Counted from the first letter of the stretch, positions 31,607 through 42,844 are shown. The stretch is 64,000 nt of DNA from Yokenella regensburgei ATCC 49455 (GCF_000735455.1 NZ_JMPS01000069.1:183008-247007); one strand, 5' to 3'. Program-made: numbers and translations. Notes: generated by a model from the letters alone, not told the origin.

Positions 31607-31849
31607 TATTCCACCAAGCTGACACCTTTCAGCAGCCCATTCTCAGGCATTTGCAGCAAATGTGAACAGATCGTATCCAAAAGCCGCGATCGGATTAACA
31701 TAGTATAAATATTTTTATAACACCATGTAATGGTGATGCTTTTATGAAGATTTGAGGTGAAGTCTGTTGATAAAAAGCGTATCTTCAGCGCGGAATTCAT
31801 CTTTACTTATAGTCAACCCCCTTAATTTGATGAGCCTGCGGAGCTTAGT

Positions 31850-32497
31850 GTGATCCAAGCCCTGTTTGATTTCCCTACCTATACCAAGTTCTTTATCGGG
31901 CTATTTGCGCTGGTTAACCCGGTCGGTATCATTCCCGTCTTTATTAGCATGACCAGCTATCAGACGGCACCGGCCAGAAATAAGACAAACCTTACCGCCA
32001 ACTTGTCCGTTGCCATTATTCTCTGGACGTCGCTGTTTCTGGGTGACGGCATCCTGCAACTTTTCGGTATTTCGATAGATTCATTCCGCATTGCCGGGGG
32101 CATCCTGGTGGTGACCATCGCGATGTCGATGATTAGCGGTAAGCTTGGCGAAGACAAGCAGAACAAGCAGGAGAAGTCTGAGACTTCTATTCGTGAGAAC
32201 GTTGGCGTTGTGCCGCTGGCGCTGCCGCTGATGGCGGGGCCGGGGGCTATCAGTTCGACGATTGTCTGGGGGACTCGTTACCATAGCATTGCGCATCTGA
32301 TTGGCTTTTCGGTAGCCATTGCACTGTTCGCTTTCTGCTGCTGGAGCGTTTTTCGCATGGCCCCGTGGCTGGTTCGCCTGCTTGGCCAGACCGGGATTAA
32401 CGTCGTGACCCGTATTATGGGCCTGCTGCTGATGGCGTTGGGGATTGAGTTTATTGTGACCGGCGTGAAGTCTATCTTCCCAGGGCTTGTTTCCTGA
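31850..32497 (+). CDS. ychE: MarC family inner-membrane protein YchE
   Basis: 215 residues from a GTG with GGAG upstream (E. coli YchE has the same N-terminus). Six membrane helices, with the family motif FALVNPVGIIPVF near residues 18-30 and PLALPLMAGPGAISS near 122-136. MarC proteins were once linked to antibiotic resistance but have no proven substrate. The gene lies between adhE and the opp leader, as in E. coli. Confidence 0.93.
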   Translation: MIQALFDFPTYTKFFIGLFALVNPVGIIPVFISMTSYQTAPARNKTNLTANLSVAIILWTSLFLGDGILQLFGISIDSFRIAGGILVVTIAMSMISGKLGEDKQNKQEKSETSIRENVGVVPLALPLMAGPGAISSTIVWGTRYHSIAHLIGFSVAIALFAFCCWSVFRMAPWLVRLLGQTGINVVTRIMGLLLMALGIEFIVTGVKSIFPGLVS

Positions 32498-32511
32498 TAA
32501 GCCCTTTCGCG

Positions 32512-32533
32512 AAACGGGGGTAACCCCGTTTTT
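32512..32533 (+). terminator. ychE terminator
   Basis: AACGGGG-GTAA-CCCCGTT hairpin with T5, 15 bases behind the ychE stop. Confidence 0.85.
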
Positions 32534-33267
32534 GCATCATTATTCGTAATTCATATCAATAAATTTGAAATATGCCCCAGACATATCAAATTTTAATATT
32601 TAGAGAGTTGCCTAAATATCAGTGGGTTAGATTATTTAGTTTCAGATGAAACGCCATGTTTCCCCTGCGGCTAATGTTATTTCTGTCACATGATACTCTT
32701 GGGCTTGCTGTCATTTAATTGAAATGATATTAGTAATTTCAGCCTGGTGGCAGTTAAACGTGCTAAATAATAACCAATTGTTAAATTTTTGTGTAAAAAA
32801 CACGCAAGCAAAGGTTCGACAAGAGGTGATGTGACTGGAAGTGGATTAATGCATTGATTGTCAGGCGATTATGTTTCTGAGCAACCGCGAGAAACTTCAC
32901 CATGGCAACGCTGCAGCGTCTGTAAAAGAGAATTGGTTAACAAATTTGCAAATTGTATTGGCGACGAAGATTGCCATTTGCTACTTTCCGGCCTGATATT
33001 ATCCGGATTCTCTTATGCAGATGAGAATTATTTTCAAATAAGAACTCATTGCACCAGGACATAAAAACATCCCGACAGGGGGATGGTTACCGAATCGACG
33101 ACAGGATTGCCATTAGAGCAACCGTAATAAATAAGTCGGTGATAGCGAAGTAGTACAAAAACAACCTGACAGTGTCTCAAGCTCCTGCGCTGTACAGGTA
33201 CCCTTACGGGAGAGGCTGGTTAAAAAACCAGTAATTATAAAATTATAAAGAGTGGAGTAACAACACA
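32534..33267 (+). promoter_or_regulatory. Long AT-rich upstream region and leader of oppA
   Basis: About 730 bases without a supported gene, corresponding to the long regulatory region and 5' UTR of oppA in E. coli, which is controlled by Lrp and the small RNA GcvB. The CA-rich run AACAACACAATG at the oppA start (33259-33270) is the kind of site the GcvB GU-rich segment pairs with. A small hairpin GCTGGTT-AAAA-AACCAG precedes it. A 68-codon ORF at 32858-33064 has no ribosome site and unremarkable composition. Confidence 0.6.
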
Positions 33268-34899
33268 ATGACCATCATCACTAAAAAAAGCGTAATAGCC
33301 GCAGGCGTCCTCACTGCGCTAATCGCGGGAAATATGGCAATGGCTGCCGAGGTACCGGCAGGTGTTCAACTGGCAGAAAAACAAACTCTGGTGCGTAATA
33401 ACGCTTCGGAAGTGCAATCCCTTGATCCGCACAAGATTGAAGGGGTCCCTGAGTCCAACATTAACCGCGATCTGTTCGAGGGATTAGTCGAGACCGGCGC
33501 AGATGGTCAGCCTGTCGCGGGTGTTGCTGAATCATGGGATAACAAAGATTTCAAAGTCTGGACCTTCCATCTGCGTAAAGACGCAAAATGGTCCGATGGC
33601 TCCCCGGTAACGGCGCAGGATTTTGTCTATAGCTGGCAGCGTCTGGCCGATCCGAAAACCGCCTCTCCGTACGAAAGCTATTTACAGTATGGTCATATTG
33701 CCAATATCGATGAGATTATTGCTGGTAAAAAACCAGCGACCGACCTTGGTGTTAAAGCGATTGACGATCACACGCTGGAAGTGACCTTATCTGAGCCTGT
33801 TCCTTACTTCTATAAGCTGCTTGTTCACTCCTCGATGTCACCGGTCCCGAAAGCCGCCATTGAAAAATTTGGTGAGAAATGGACCCAGCCGGCAAACATT
33901 GTTTCTAACGGCGCTTATAAGCTCAAAGATTGGGTGGTCAACGAGCGTATTGTTCTCGAGCGTAACCCGAATTACTGGGATAACGCCAAAACCGTTATTA
34001 ATCAGGTAACCTACCTGCCAATTTCCTCTGAAATAACCGACGTTAACCGCTATCGCAGCGGTGAAATCGACATGACCTATAACAACATGCCGATCGAGTT
34101 ATTCCAGAAACTGAAGAAAGAAATTCCGAACGAAGTTCACGTTGATCCATATCTGTGCACCTACTACTACGAAATTAATAACCAGAAAGCTCCGTTCACC
34201 GACGAACGTGTTCGTGCTGCACTGAAACTGGGTATGGATCGCGACATTATCGTTAATAAAGTAAAAAACCAGGGTGACCTGCCGGCCTATGGCTTTACGC
34301 CGCCGTACACCGATGGTGCGAAACTGACTGAACCAGAGTGGTTCAAGTGGTCACAGGATAAGCGTAACGCCGAAGCGAAAAAACTGCTGGCGGAAGCGGG
34401 TTACACTGCGGATAAACCGCTGACCTTCAGCCTGCTGTACAACACGTCTGACCTGCATAAGAAACTGGCTATCGCCGCGGCCTCCATCTGGAAGAAAAAC
34501 CTCGGCGTGAACGTGAAGCTGGAAAACCAGGAGTGGAAAACCTTCCTCGATACCCGTCATCAGGGCAACTTTGATGTAGCGCGTGCCGCCTGGTGTGCAG
34601 ATTACAACGAACCCACCTCCTTCCTGAACATGCTGCTGTCTGACAGCTCAAACAACACCGTGCATTATAAGAGCGCGGCCTTCGATAAGATCCTGGCCGA
34701 TGCGCTGCAGGTGACGAATGAAGCGCAGCGTACTGAGCTGTACAACAAAGCAGAAATGCAGTTGGATAAAGATTCTGCAATTGTCCCGGTCTTCTATTAC
34801 GTGAACGCCCGCCTGGTAAAACCATGGGTAGGTGGATATACCGGTAAAGACCCGATGGATAATATCCACGTTAAAAACCTGTATATTATCAAGCATTAA
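33268..34899 (+). CDS. oppA: Periplasmic oligopeptide-binding protein OppA
   Basis: 543 residues. Signal peptide 1-26, cut after AMA. The mature part is an extracytoplasmic solute-binding family 5 protein with the signature region around WTFHLRKDAKWSDGSPVTAQD. OppA binds di- to pentapeptides with little sequence preference and delivers them to OppBCDF; it also supports cell-wall peptide recycling with MppA. It is separated from oppB by a hairpin, which may allow higher OppA levels. Confidence 0.98.
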   Translation: MTIITKKSVIAAGVLTALIAGNMAMAAEVPAGVQLAEKQTLVRNNASEVQSLDPHKIEGVPESNINRDLFEGLVETGADGQPVAGVAESWDNKDFKVWTFHLRKDAKWSDGSPVTAQDFVYSWQRLADPKTASPYESYLQYGHIANIDEIIAGKKPATDLGVKAIDDHTLEVTLSEPVPYFYKLLVHSSMSPVPKAAIEKFGEKWTQPANIVSNGAYKLKDWVVNERIVLERNPNYWDNAKTVINQVTYLPISSEITDVNRYRSGEIDMTYNNMPIELFQKLKKEIPNEVHVDPYLCTYYYEINNQKAPFTDERVRAALKLGMDRDIIVNKVKNQGDLPAYGFTPPYTDGAKLTEPEWFKWSQDKRNAEAKKLLAEAGYTADKPLTFSLLYNTSDLHKKLAIAAASIWKKNLGVNVKLENQEWKTFLDTRHQGNFDVARAAWCADYNEPTSFLNMLLSDSSNNTVHYKSAAFDKILADALQVTNEAQRTELYNKAEMQLDKDSAIVPVFYYVNARLVKPWVGGYTGKDPMDNIHVKNLYIIKH

Positions 34900-34908
34900 T
34901 GGCAATGC

Positions 34909-34936
34909 GTGGAGCGAGCGATTTTGCTTGCTCCAC
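34909..34936 (+). terminator. Hairpin between oppA and oppB (attenuator/processing site)
   Basis: GTGGAGCGAGC / GCTTGCTCCAC form an 11-pair stem with one G-U pair around a short T-rich loop. There is no long T-run behind it, so it probably protects the oppA 3' end rather than terminating fully. Confidence 0.55.
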
Positions 34937-34986
34937 TGTGTCTTATTTGAGAGCAGTGCAAAGGCACATGCCAGAAGGTACGGGCA

Positions 34987-35907
34987 ATGTTGAAATTTAT
35001 ATTACGTCGTTGTCTGGAAGCGATTCCGACACTGTTTGTTCTTATTACTATTTCCTTCTTTATGATGCGTCTTGCGCCGGGAAGTCCTTTCACGGGTGAG
35101 CGTACGTTACCGCCAGAGGTAATGGCCAACATTGAAGCGAAATACCATCTTAACGATCCTATCTCCACGCAGTATTTCAGTTATCTGAAACAGCTGGCAC
35201 ATGGGGATTTTGGACCTTCCTTTAAATATAAAGATTATTCGGTTAACGACCTGGTGGCGGCCAGTTTCCCGGTCTCGGCGAAGCTCGGTCTGGCGGCATT
35301 TTTGCTTGCAGTTATTGTGGGGGTCAGCGCCGGAGTTATCGCCGCGCTCAGGCAAAATACGGCCTGGGACTATGCGGTGATGGGAATGGCAATGACCGGG
35401 GTGGTAATACCCAGCTTTGTGGTGGCGCCGCTGCTGGTGATGATATTTGCCATTACCTTGCACTGGCTGCCCGGCGGTGGCTGGAACGGCGGGGCGCTCA
35501 AATTCATGATTTTGCCGATGGTGGCGTTGTCGCTCGCTTATATCGCCAGTATTGCGCGTATTACCCGTGGCTCGATGATTGAAGTGCTGCATTCCAACTT
35601 CATTCGTACCGCTCGCGCAAAAGGCCTGCCGATGCGACGGATTATTTTCCGTCATGCGCTGAAGCCCGCGCTGTTACCGGTGCTCTCTTATATGGGGCCA
35701 GCTTTCGTCGGTATTATCACCGGCTCAATGGTGATTGAAACTATCTATGGCCTGCCGGGTATCGGACAGCTGTTTGTTAACGGTGCGTTGAACCGCGACT
35801 ACTCGCTGGTACTGAGCCTGACCATTCTGGTTGGGGCACTGACTATTCTGTTCAATGCGATTGTTGACGTGCTGTATGCCGTCATCGATCCGAAAATTCG
35901 TTACTAA
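34987..35907 (+). CDS. oppB: Oligopeptide ABC transporter permease OppB
   Basis: 306 residues with six membrane helices and the binding-protein-dependent permease signature (EAA loop) around RTARAKGLPMRRIIFRHALK. It forms the membrane channel with OppC. An AAGGTA ribosome site precedes the ATG. It is followed by oppC after 14 bases. Confidence 0.98.
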   Translation: MLKFILRRCLEAIPTLFVLITISFFMMRLAPGSPFTGERTLPPEVMANIEAKYHLNDPISTQYFSYLKQLAHGDFGPSFKYKDYSVNDLVAASFPVSAKLGLAAFLLAVIVGVSAGVIAALRQNTAWDYAVMGMAMTGVVIPSFVVAPLLVMIFAITLHWLPGGGWNGGALKFMILPMVALSLAYIASIARITRGSMIEVLHSNFIRTARAKGLPMRRIIFRHALKPALLPVLSYMGPAFVGIITGSMVIETIYGLPGIGQLFVNGALNRDYSLVLSLTILVGALTILFNAIVDVLYAVIDPKIRY

Positions 35908-35921
35908 CGCTGGAGTTCGCC

Positions 35922-36830
35922 ATGATGCTAAGTAAGAAAAACAGCGAGGCGCTGGAGCACTTCAGTGAAAAACTGGAAGTCGAGGGGCGAAGCCTTTGGC
36001 AGGACGCCCGCCGACGCTTTGTTCACAACCGTGCCGCGGTTGCCAGCCTGGCAATGCTTATTCTGATTGCCTTGTTTGTGACCCTGGCGCCCATGTTGTC
36101 GCAGTTTACCTATTTCGATACCGACTGGGGCATGATGTCCAGCGCGCCTGAGATGGAGACCGGGCACTATTTCGGTACTGACTCCTCCGGTCGTGATCTG
36201 CTGGTGCGTGTGGCTATCGGTGGACGTATCTCTCTGATGGTGGGCGTTGCCGCGGCGCTGGTGGCTGTTATCGTCGGGACGCTGTACGGTTCGCTTTCCG
36301 GCTATCTCGGTGGCCGTATCGACTCGGTGATGATGCGCATCCTCGAAATCCTTAACTCCTTCCCGTTCATGTTCTTCGTGATCCTGCTGGTGACGTTCTT
36401 TGGTCAGAACATCCTCCTTATCTTTGTGGCTATCGGGATGGTTTCCTGGCTCGACATGGCGCGTATCGTTCGCGGCCAGACGCTGAGCCTGAAGCGTAAA
36501 GAGTTCATCGAAGCCGCGCAGGTCGGCGGGGTATCGACCTTCAATATCGTCGTACGTCATATCGTGCCAAACGTGTTGGGCGTGGTGGTGGTTTACGCTT
36601 CGCTGCTGGTGCCTAGCATGATCCTGTTTGAGTCCTTCCTGAGCTTCCTTGGTCTTGGTACCCAGGAGCCGCTCAGCAGTTGGGGCGCATTACTCAGTGA
36701 TGGCGCCAACTCAATGGAAGTCTCTCCATGGCTACTGCTGTTCCCGGCAGGTTTCCTGGTGGTAACGCTGTTTTGTTTCAACTTTATCGGCGATGGCCTG
36801 CGTGATGCCCTCGACCCGAAAGACCGCTAA
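35922..36830 (+). CDS. oppC: Oligopeptide ABC transporter permease OppC
   Basis: 302 residues, with an N-terminal cytoplasmic segment (OppC_N) and six membrane helices. The EAA loop is EFIEAAQVGGVSTFNIVVRH. Partner of OppB. Eleven bases separate it from oppD. Confidence 0.98.
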   Translation: MMLSKKNSEALEHFSEKLEVEGRSLWQDARRRFVHNRAAVASLAMLILIALFVTLAPMLSQFTYFDTDWGMMSSAPEMETGHYFGTDSSGRDLLVRVAIGGRISLMVGVAAALVAVIVGTLYGSLSGYLGGRIDSVMMRILEILNSFPFMFFVILLVTFFGQNILLIFVAIGMVSWLDMARIVRGQTLSLKRKEFIEAAQVGGVSTFNIVVRHIVPNVLGVVVVYASLLVPSMILFESFLSFLGLGTQEPLSSWGALLSDGANSMEVSPWLLLFPAGFLVVTLFCFNFIGDGLRDALDPKDR

Positions 36831-36841
36831 GGAGAAGTGCC

Positions 36842-37852
36842 GTGAGTACGATTGACATGGTTAAAGCTCCGCAGCAGCAACAGTCTGCGCTGCTGCTGGA
36901 CGTTAAAGATTTACGCGTCACCTTTAGCACCCCGGACGGCGATGTGACGGCGGTAAACGATCTTAACTTCACGCTGAAACGCGGGGAGACGCTGGGGATC
37001 GTTGGCGAATCTGGGTCCGGTAAATCGCAAACCGCGTTTGCGCTGATGGGGCTGCTGGCGGCAAACGGTAAGATTGGTGGTTCAGCGACGTTCAATGGTC
37101 AGCAGATCCTCAATCTGCCGGAAAAAACGCTTAATAAACTGCGCGCTGAACAGATTTCGATGATTTTCCAGGATCCGATGACCTCCCTGAACCCCTATAT
37201 GCGGGTGGGAGAGCAGCTGATGGAAGTGCTGATGCTGCATAAAGGCATGGGGAAGGGCGAAGCATTCGAAGAGTCGGTGAAAATGCTCGACGCGGTAAAA
37301 ATGCCGGAAGCGCGTAAGCGTATGCGCATGTTCCCGCATGAATTTTCAGGCGGTATGCGTCAGCGTGTGATGATTGCGATGGCATTGCTGTGTCGGCCAA
37401 AACTGCTGATTGCTGACGAACCGACCACCGCGCTGGACGTGACGGTACAGGCGCAAATCATGACGCTCCTGAACGAACTGAAGCATGAATTTAACACCGC
37501 CATCATTATGATCACTCACGATCTGGGCGTGGTGGCCGGTATCTGCGACAAAGTGCTGGTGATGTATGCCGGGCGTACCATGGAATACGGTCAGGCACGC
37601 GATGTGTTCTATCATCCTGCCCATCCTTATTCGATAGGGCTTATCAACGCGGTACCGCGTCTGGATGCCGAAGGGGATTCACTGCTTACCATTCCAGGCA
37701 ACCCGCCAAACCTGCTGCGTTTGCCTAAAGGCTGTCCGTTCCAGCCTCGCTGTGCCTGGGCAATGGATATTTGTCAAAGTGCTCCACCTCTGGAGGAGTT
37801 TGCACCAGGCCGTCTGCGCGCCTGCTTTAAACCGGTGGGGGATCTGCTATGA
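36842..37852 (+). CDS. oppD: Oligopeptide ABC transporter ATPase OppD
   Basis: 336 residues from a GTG start preceded by GGAG. Walker A GESGSGKSQT, signature FSGGMRQRV, Walker B LLIADEPTTALD, and a C-terminal oligopeptide/dipeptide transporter domain with a cysteine cluster (GCPFQPRCAWAMDICQ) that in relatives binds an Fe-S cluster. It works as a heterodimer with OppF. The stop overlaps the oppF start (ATGA). Confidence 0.98.
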   Translation: MSTIDMVKAPQQQQSALLLDVKDLRVTFSTPDGDVTAVNDLNFTLKRGETLGIVGESGSGKSQTAFALMGLLAANGKIGGSATFNGQQILNLPEKTLNKLRAEQISMIFQDPMTSLNPYMRVGEQLMEVLMLHKGMGKGEAFEESVKMLDAVKMPEARKRMRMFPHEFSGGMRQRVMIAMALLCRPKLLIADEPTTALDVTVQAQIMTLLNELKHEFNTAIIMITHDLGVVAGICDKVLVMYAGRTMEYGQARDVFYHPAHPYSIGLINAVPRLDAEGDSLLTIPGNPPNLLRLPKGCPFQPRCAWAMDICQSAPPLEEFAPGRLRACFKPVGDLL

Positions 37853-38853
37853 ACGCCGTAACCGAACAGAGAAAAGTGCTGCTCGAAATCGCCGATCTCA
37901 AAGTGCATTTCGATATTAAAGATGGCAAACAGTGGTTCTGGCAGCCGTCGAAAACGCTGAAAGCGGTAGACGGCGTAACCCTGCGTTTATACGAAGGGGA
38001 AACACTCGGCGTGGTGGGCGAATCCGGCTGTGGCAAATCAACGTTCGCCCGCGCCATTATTGGCCTGGTAAAAGCCAGCGCCGGGAAGGTCTCCTGGCTT
38101 GGCCGTGACCTGCTGGGTATGAAGCAGGAAGAGTGGCGGGCGGTGCGCAGCGATATTCAGATGATTTTCCAGGATCCGCTGGCTTCCCTGAACCCAAGGA
38201 TGACCATTGGGGAGATTATTGCTGAGCCGCTACGTACTTATCATCCTGAACTGTCGCGCCAGGACATTCGCGATCGCGTTAAAGCGATGATGATGAAAGT
38301 GGGCCTGTTGCCTAATCTTATCAACCGCTACCCGCACGAATTCTCCGGTGGTCAGTGCCAGCGAATTGGTATTGCACGAGCGCTTATCCTTGAGCCCAAG
38401 CTGATTATTTGCGATGAACCCGTTTCTGCGCTGGACGTTTCTATCCAGGCGCAGGTGGTAAACCTGCTGCAGCAGCTGCAGCGTGAAATGGGGTTATCGC
38501 TTATTTTCATCGCCCACGACCTGGCGGTAGTGAAGCATATTTCCGACCGCGTGCTGGTCATGTATCTCGGCCATGCGGTGGAGCTTGGTACCTACGATGA
38601 GGTGTATCACAACCCGCTGCACCCCTATACCAAAGCGCTGATGTCGGCGGTACCGGTGCCCGATCCCGATCAGGAGAAGAATAAGAAAATTCAGCTTCTG
38701 GAAGGGGAACTGCCGTCGCCAATTAACCCGCCGTCCGGGTGTGTGTTCCGCACCCGTTGCCCGATAGCCGGTCCGGAGTGCGCCAAAACGCGTCCGGTGC
38801 TTGAAGGGAGTTTCCGCCACGCGGTTTCCTGTCTTAAGGTTGACCCGTTATAA
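37849..38853 (+). CDS. oppF: Oligopeptide ABC transporter ATPase OppF
   Basis: 334 residues. Walker A GESGCGKST, signature FSGGQCQRI, Walker B LIICDEPVSALD, and the C-terminal cysteine motif CVFRTRCPIAGPEC. Final gene of the opp operon, followed within a few bases by a strong terminator. Confidence 0.98.
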   Translation: MNAVTEQRKVLLEIADLKVHFDIKDGKQWFWQPSKTLKAVDGVTLRLYEGETLGVVGESGCGKSTFARAIIGLVKASAGKVSWLGRDLLGMKQEEWRAVRSDIQMIFQDPLASLNPRMTIGEIIAEPLRTYHPELSRQDIRDRVKAMMMKVGLLPNLINRYPHEFSGGQCQRIGIARALILEPKLIICDEPVSALDVSIQAQVVNLLQQLQREMGLSLIFIAHDLAVVKHISDRVLVMYLGHAVELGTYDEVYHNPLHPYTKALMSAVPVPDPDQEKNKKIQLLEGELPSPINPPSGCVFRTRCPIAGPECAKTRPVLEGSFRHAVSCLKVDPL

Positions 38854-38856
38854 TCG

Positions 38857-38885
38857 AAAAGGCCGACAGCATGTCGGCCTTTTTT
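38857..38885 (+). terminator. opp operon terminator
   Basis: AAGGCCGACA-GCA-TGTCGGCCTT hairpin followed by T-run, four bases behind the oppF stop. Confidence 0.92.
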
Positions 38886-38902
38886 ATAAGGACAGTACGG
38901 CG

Positions 38903-39730
38903 GTGATTAATACGTTACGACAACGACTCTATCATTTTCTTTTTGACCAGCGCACGCGTTCGGGCAGACGGTTTGAAGCACTCTGCGGATTATTTGCGAT
39001 ATTAAGCGTTGTCGTTATCTTCATTGAGTCCGGCGTCGGAACGACGTATCACCTGACCTTCGACGAATGGCATATCTTCGTCTGGCTCGAGCTTATCTTC
39101 ACCCTGGTGTTTACCCTCGAATATTTGCTCAGGGTCTGTACCTGGCCGCAGCCGGCGCGCTATGTCTTTAGCTTCTGGGGATTTATCGATCTGGCAACCA
39201 CGCTGCCGCTCTACGTGATGTGGCTGTGGCCGGAAATTGGTATTAACTATCTTTTTGCCTGGCGAGCAATGCGAGCTATTCGGGCATTACGTATTCTGAA
39301 ACTCCTGCGTTTTATGCCGTCGCTGAATTTCTTCTGGCATGCAATCAAGAGCGCCCGACATCAGCTGATTCTGTTTTACGCCTTTATCGCGATTGTGATG
39401 GTGATTTTTGGTTCGCTGATGTACTGCATTGAAGGACCAGAATATGGCTTTACTACCCTTAACGCTTCCGTTTACTGGGCTATCGTCACGGTGACTACGG
39501 TTGGCTATGGTGATATTACACCGCACACGCCGATAGGGCGCATTGTGGCATCGGTGCTTATCTTGATTGGTTATTCTGTGATTGCTATTCCGACGGGGCT
39601 GATTACCACCCATATGAGTGCGGAATTTCAGAGCCGCAAAGGTCTGCGAAAATGTACCCAGTGTGGGCACGATAAACACGACAAGGGTGCGCAGTACTGT
39701 AATACCTGCGGTGAGAAACTACCGGAGTAA
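38903..39730 (+). CDS. Voltage-gated potassium channel-like protein with C-terminal zinc ribbon
   Basis: A GTG start with AAGGA upstream gives 275 residues and lies just past the opp terminator. The frame is open back into oppF, so the start is inferred. S1-S4 are followed by S5, a pore helix and S6. S4 has a basic residue at every third position: R121, R124, R127, R130, K133, R136. The selectivity filter is TVGYGD at 199-204, which predicts K+ selectivity. After S6 a short tail carries four cysteines, C251, C254, C266 and C269, in zinc-ribbon spacing. E. coli has kch near yciI instead, whose regulatory domain is a RCK fold; this gene is not kch. Confidence 0.88.
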   Translation: MINTLRQRLYHFLFDQRTRSGRRFEALCGLFAILSVVVIFIESGVGTTYHLTFDEWHIFVWLELIFTLVFTLEYLLRVCTWPQPARYVFSFWGFIDLATTLPLYVMWLWPEIGINYLFAWRAMRAIRALRILKLLRFMPSLNFFWHAIKSARHQLILFYAFIAIVMVIFGSLMYCIEGPEYGFTTLNASVYWAIVTVTTVGYGDITPHTPIGRIVASVLILIGYSVIAIPTGLITTHMSAEFQSRKGLRKCTQCGHDKHDKGAQYCNTCGEKLPE

Positions 39731-39731
39731 T

Positions 39732-39762
39732 AAAAAAGGGCTGCGCAATGCAGCCCTTTTTT
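39732..39762. terminator. Bidirectional terminator between channel gene and yciU
   Basis: AAAAGGGCTGC / GCAGCCCTTTT hairpin with A- and T-runs between convergent stop codons. Confidence 0.92.
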
Positions 39763-39765
39763 GTC

Positions 39766-41591
<1,826 letters not shown>

Positions 41592-41734
41592 AGAGAATAA
41601 AATCCTTTTGTATGCACGTTGTTAAGAGTGTACGCATAAGGATTTATCTGGCAAATAAAAAGCGCGGTAAAAGCACTGGTCAGGCACCGACAAGCGGATA
41701 TAATGAGCGTTCTTTCATGCTAAGAGTGGTTGAA

Positions 41735-41908
41735 ATGAAGCGTAGCAGAACGGAAGTGGGGCGCTGGCGCATGCTGAGACAAGCAAGCCGCCGCAAAGCC
41801 CGCTGGCTGGAAGCTCAGTCGCGTCGCAATATGCGCATCCACGCCATCAGAAAATGTCTGGTCAAAAGGCAGCGTAACTCACTGCTTTTCGCCCTGTACG
41901 AAGTCTGA
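41735..41908 (+). CDS. yciY: Small basic protein YciY
   Basis: 57 residues starting MKRSRTEVGRWRM, the same length and sequence type as E. coli YciY. About a third of the residues are Arg or Lys, suggesting RNA or ribosome binding, but the function is unknown. The frame is open further upstream, but only this start fits the family. It is divergent from clsA. Confidence 0.88.
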   Translation: MKRSRTEVGRWRMLRQASRRKARWLEAQSRRNMRIHAIRKCLVKRQRNSLLFALYEV

Positions 41909-41915
41909 AAACAAA

Positions 41916-41939
41916 TTGGGCACCGCAAGCGGTGCCCAA
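41916..41939. terminator. Hairpin between yciY and yciI
   Basis: TTGGGCACCGC / GCGGTGCCCAA palindrome between convergent genes; it has only short A and T flanks, so termination strength is uncertain. Confidence 0.6.
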
Positions 41940-41956
41940 AGTCTGTTACGGAACGC

Positions 41957-42253
41957 TTAAAAGACTTTTTTGTACGGTTTTACCGTCACGTTACGGTACA
42001 CGCCTGCCGCTACATAGGGGTCAGCTTCAGCCCACGCCTGGGCTGCTTCTCTTGCCTCAAACTCCGCAATAATCACCGAACCGCTAAAGCCTGCGGCACC
42101 CGGATCGTTGCTGTCTACTGCCGGAAGCGGGCCTGCGGTCAGCAGACGGCCTTCGTCCTGCAGTAACTGCAAACGGGCCAGATGGGCAGGGCGCACGGAT
42201 AATCGTTTTTCTAATGAGTCGGCATGGTCTTCGGTGTAGATCACATAAAGCAC
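41957..42253 (-). CDS. yciI: YciI family protein
   Basis: 98 residues from a GTG start with AAGGAG eight bases upstream. YCII proteins have a ferredoxin-like alpha-beta fold with a conserved His/Asp pair. Haemophilus YciI hydrolyses 5-chloro-2-hydroxymuconate-like compounds, but the role in enterobacteria is unknown. The motif [20 protein letters not shown] is the family core. In E. coli it also lies next to tonB. Confidence 0.94.
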   Translation of the reverse strand: MLYVIYTEDHADSLEKRLSVRPAHLARLQLLQDEGRLLTAGPLPAVDSNDPGAAGFSGSVIIAEFEAREAAQAWAEADPYVAAGVYRNVTVKPYKKVF

Positions 42254-42364
42254 GAGAAGAACTCCTTAACGGGTGATTGTCATTTCACGGTAAGGGAAAG
42301 TCGCGTGGACTGCAATGCCAGGATAAACTGCGCGCGAAAATGTGTATAAAAAGGTTAATGGGTA

Positions 42365-42760
42365 ATGATGAAATTGAAGGTAATGGTGATGCTTCTGGCT
42401 GTGAGTAGTACGGCTCAGGCGGTACAACTGGAAGAGGTTTCAGCCGTTACGCAGTGTACTGCACTGGCCGTTGAGGCAGGCTATGGTTCAAAAGCTCATC
42501 AATATGTAGAGAAAGGGATCGCCAGGTCACTTAGCCTTTACAAGCAGACGATGGCGGAAAGTAACATGAGCATTGATTCGCCAGAAGCGCTGGTTTCGGG
42601 GTTTACGCAGTACTATCAGGGGCTCGGGATCAGCCATGCCTACAGCTTTATCGAAGATGCGCTGCATGCGAAAGGGGTACCGCTGCATGGCACGGAGTGG
42701 GCAACGGAAGCCGGTTCACAGTTTAAGCAGAGAAATTGTGCAGTTATCATCGGTAAGTGA
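42365..42760 (+). CDS. Exported protein of unknown function next to tonB
   Basis: 131 residues. Signal peptide at 1-19 (cut after STAQA), giving a mature protein of about 112 residues, largely helical. It has exactly two cysteines, C31 and C125, which could form a disulfide in the periplasm. Two start codons in a row (ATGATG) follow GGTTAATGGGTA. A -10-like TATAAA is at 42345-42350. I do not recognise a family. It lies between yciI and tonB, where E. coli K-12 has no gene, and points the same way as tonB with its own promoter region, 122 bases before tonB. Confidence 0.8.
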   Translation: MMKLKVMVMLLAVSSTAQAVQLEEVSAVTQCTALAVEAGYGSKAHQYVEKGIARSLSLYKQTMAESNMSIDSPEALVSGFTQYYQGLGISHAYSFIEDALHAKGVPLHGTEWATEAGSQFKQRNCAVIIGK

Positions 42761-42844
42761 TTTGCATCAAAACACAGGCGTATAGTGGGGGCGTTGTATG
42801 TACCACTGCTATGTTAAATCACGATCTAAGCTGGTACACTCAAC

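Noticed and set aside
32858..33064. 68-codon ORF with four cysteines in the oppA leader
   Set aside because: No ribosome site and no clear coding bias; cysteine spacing does not form a known zinc motif. Kept as part of the leader.
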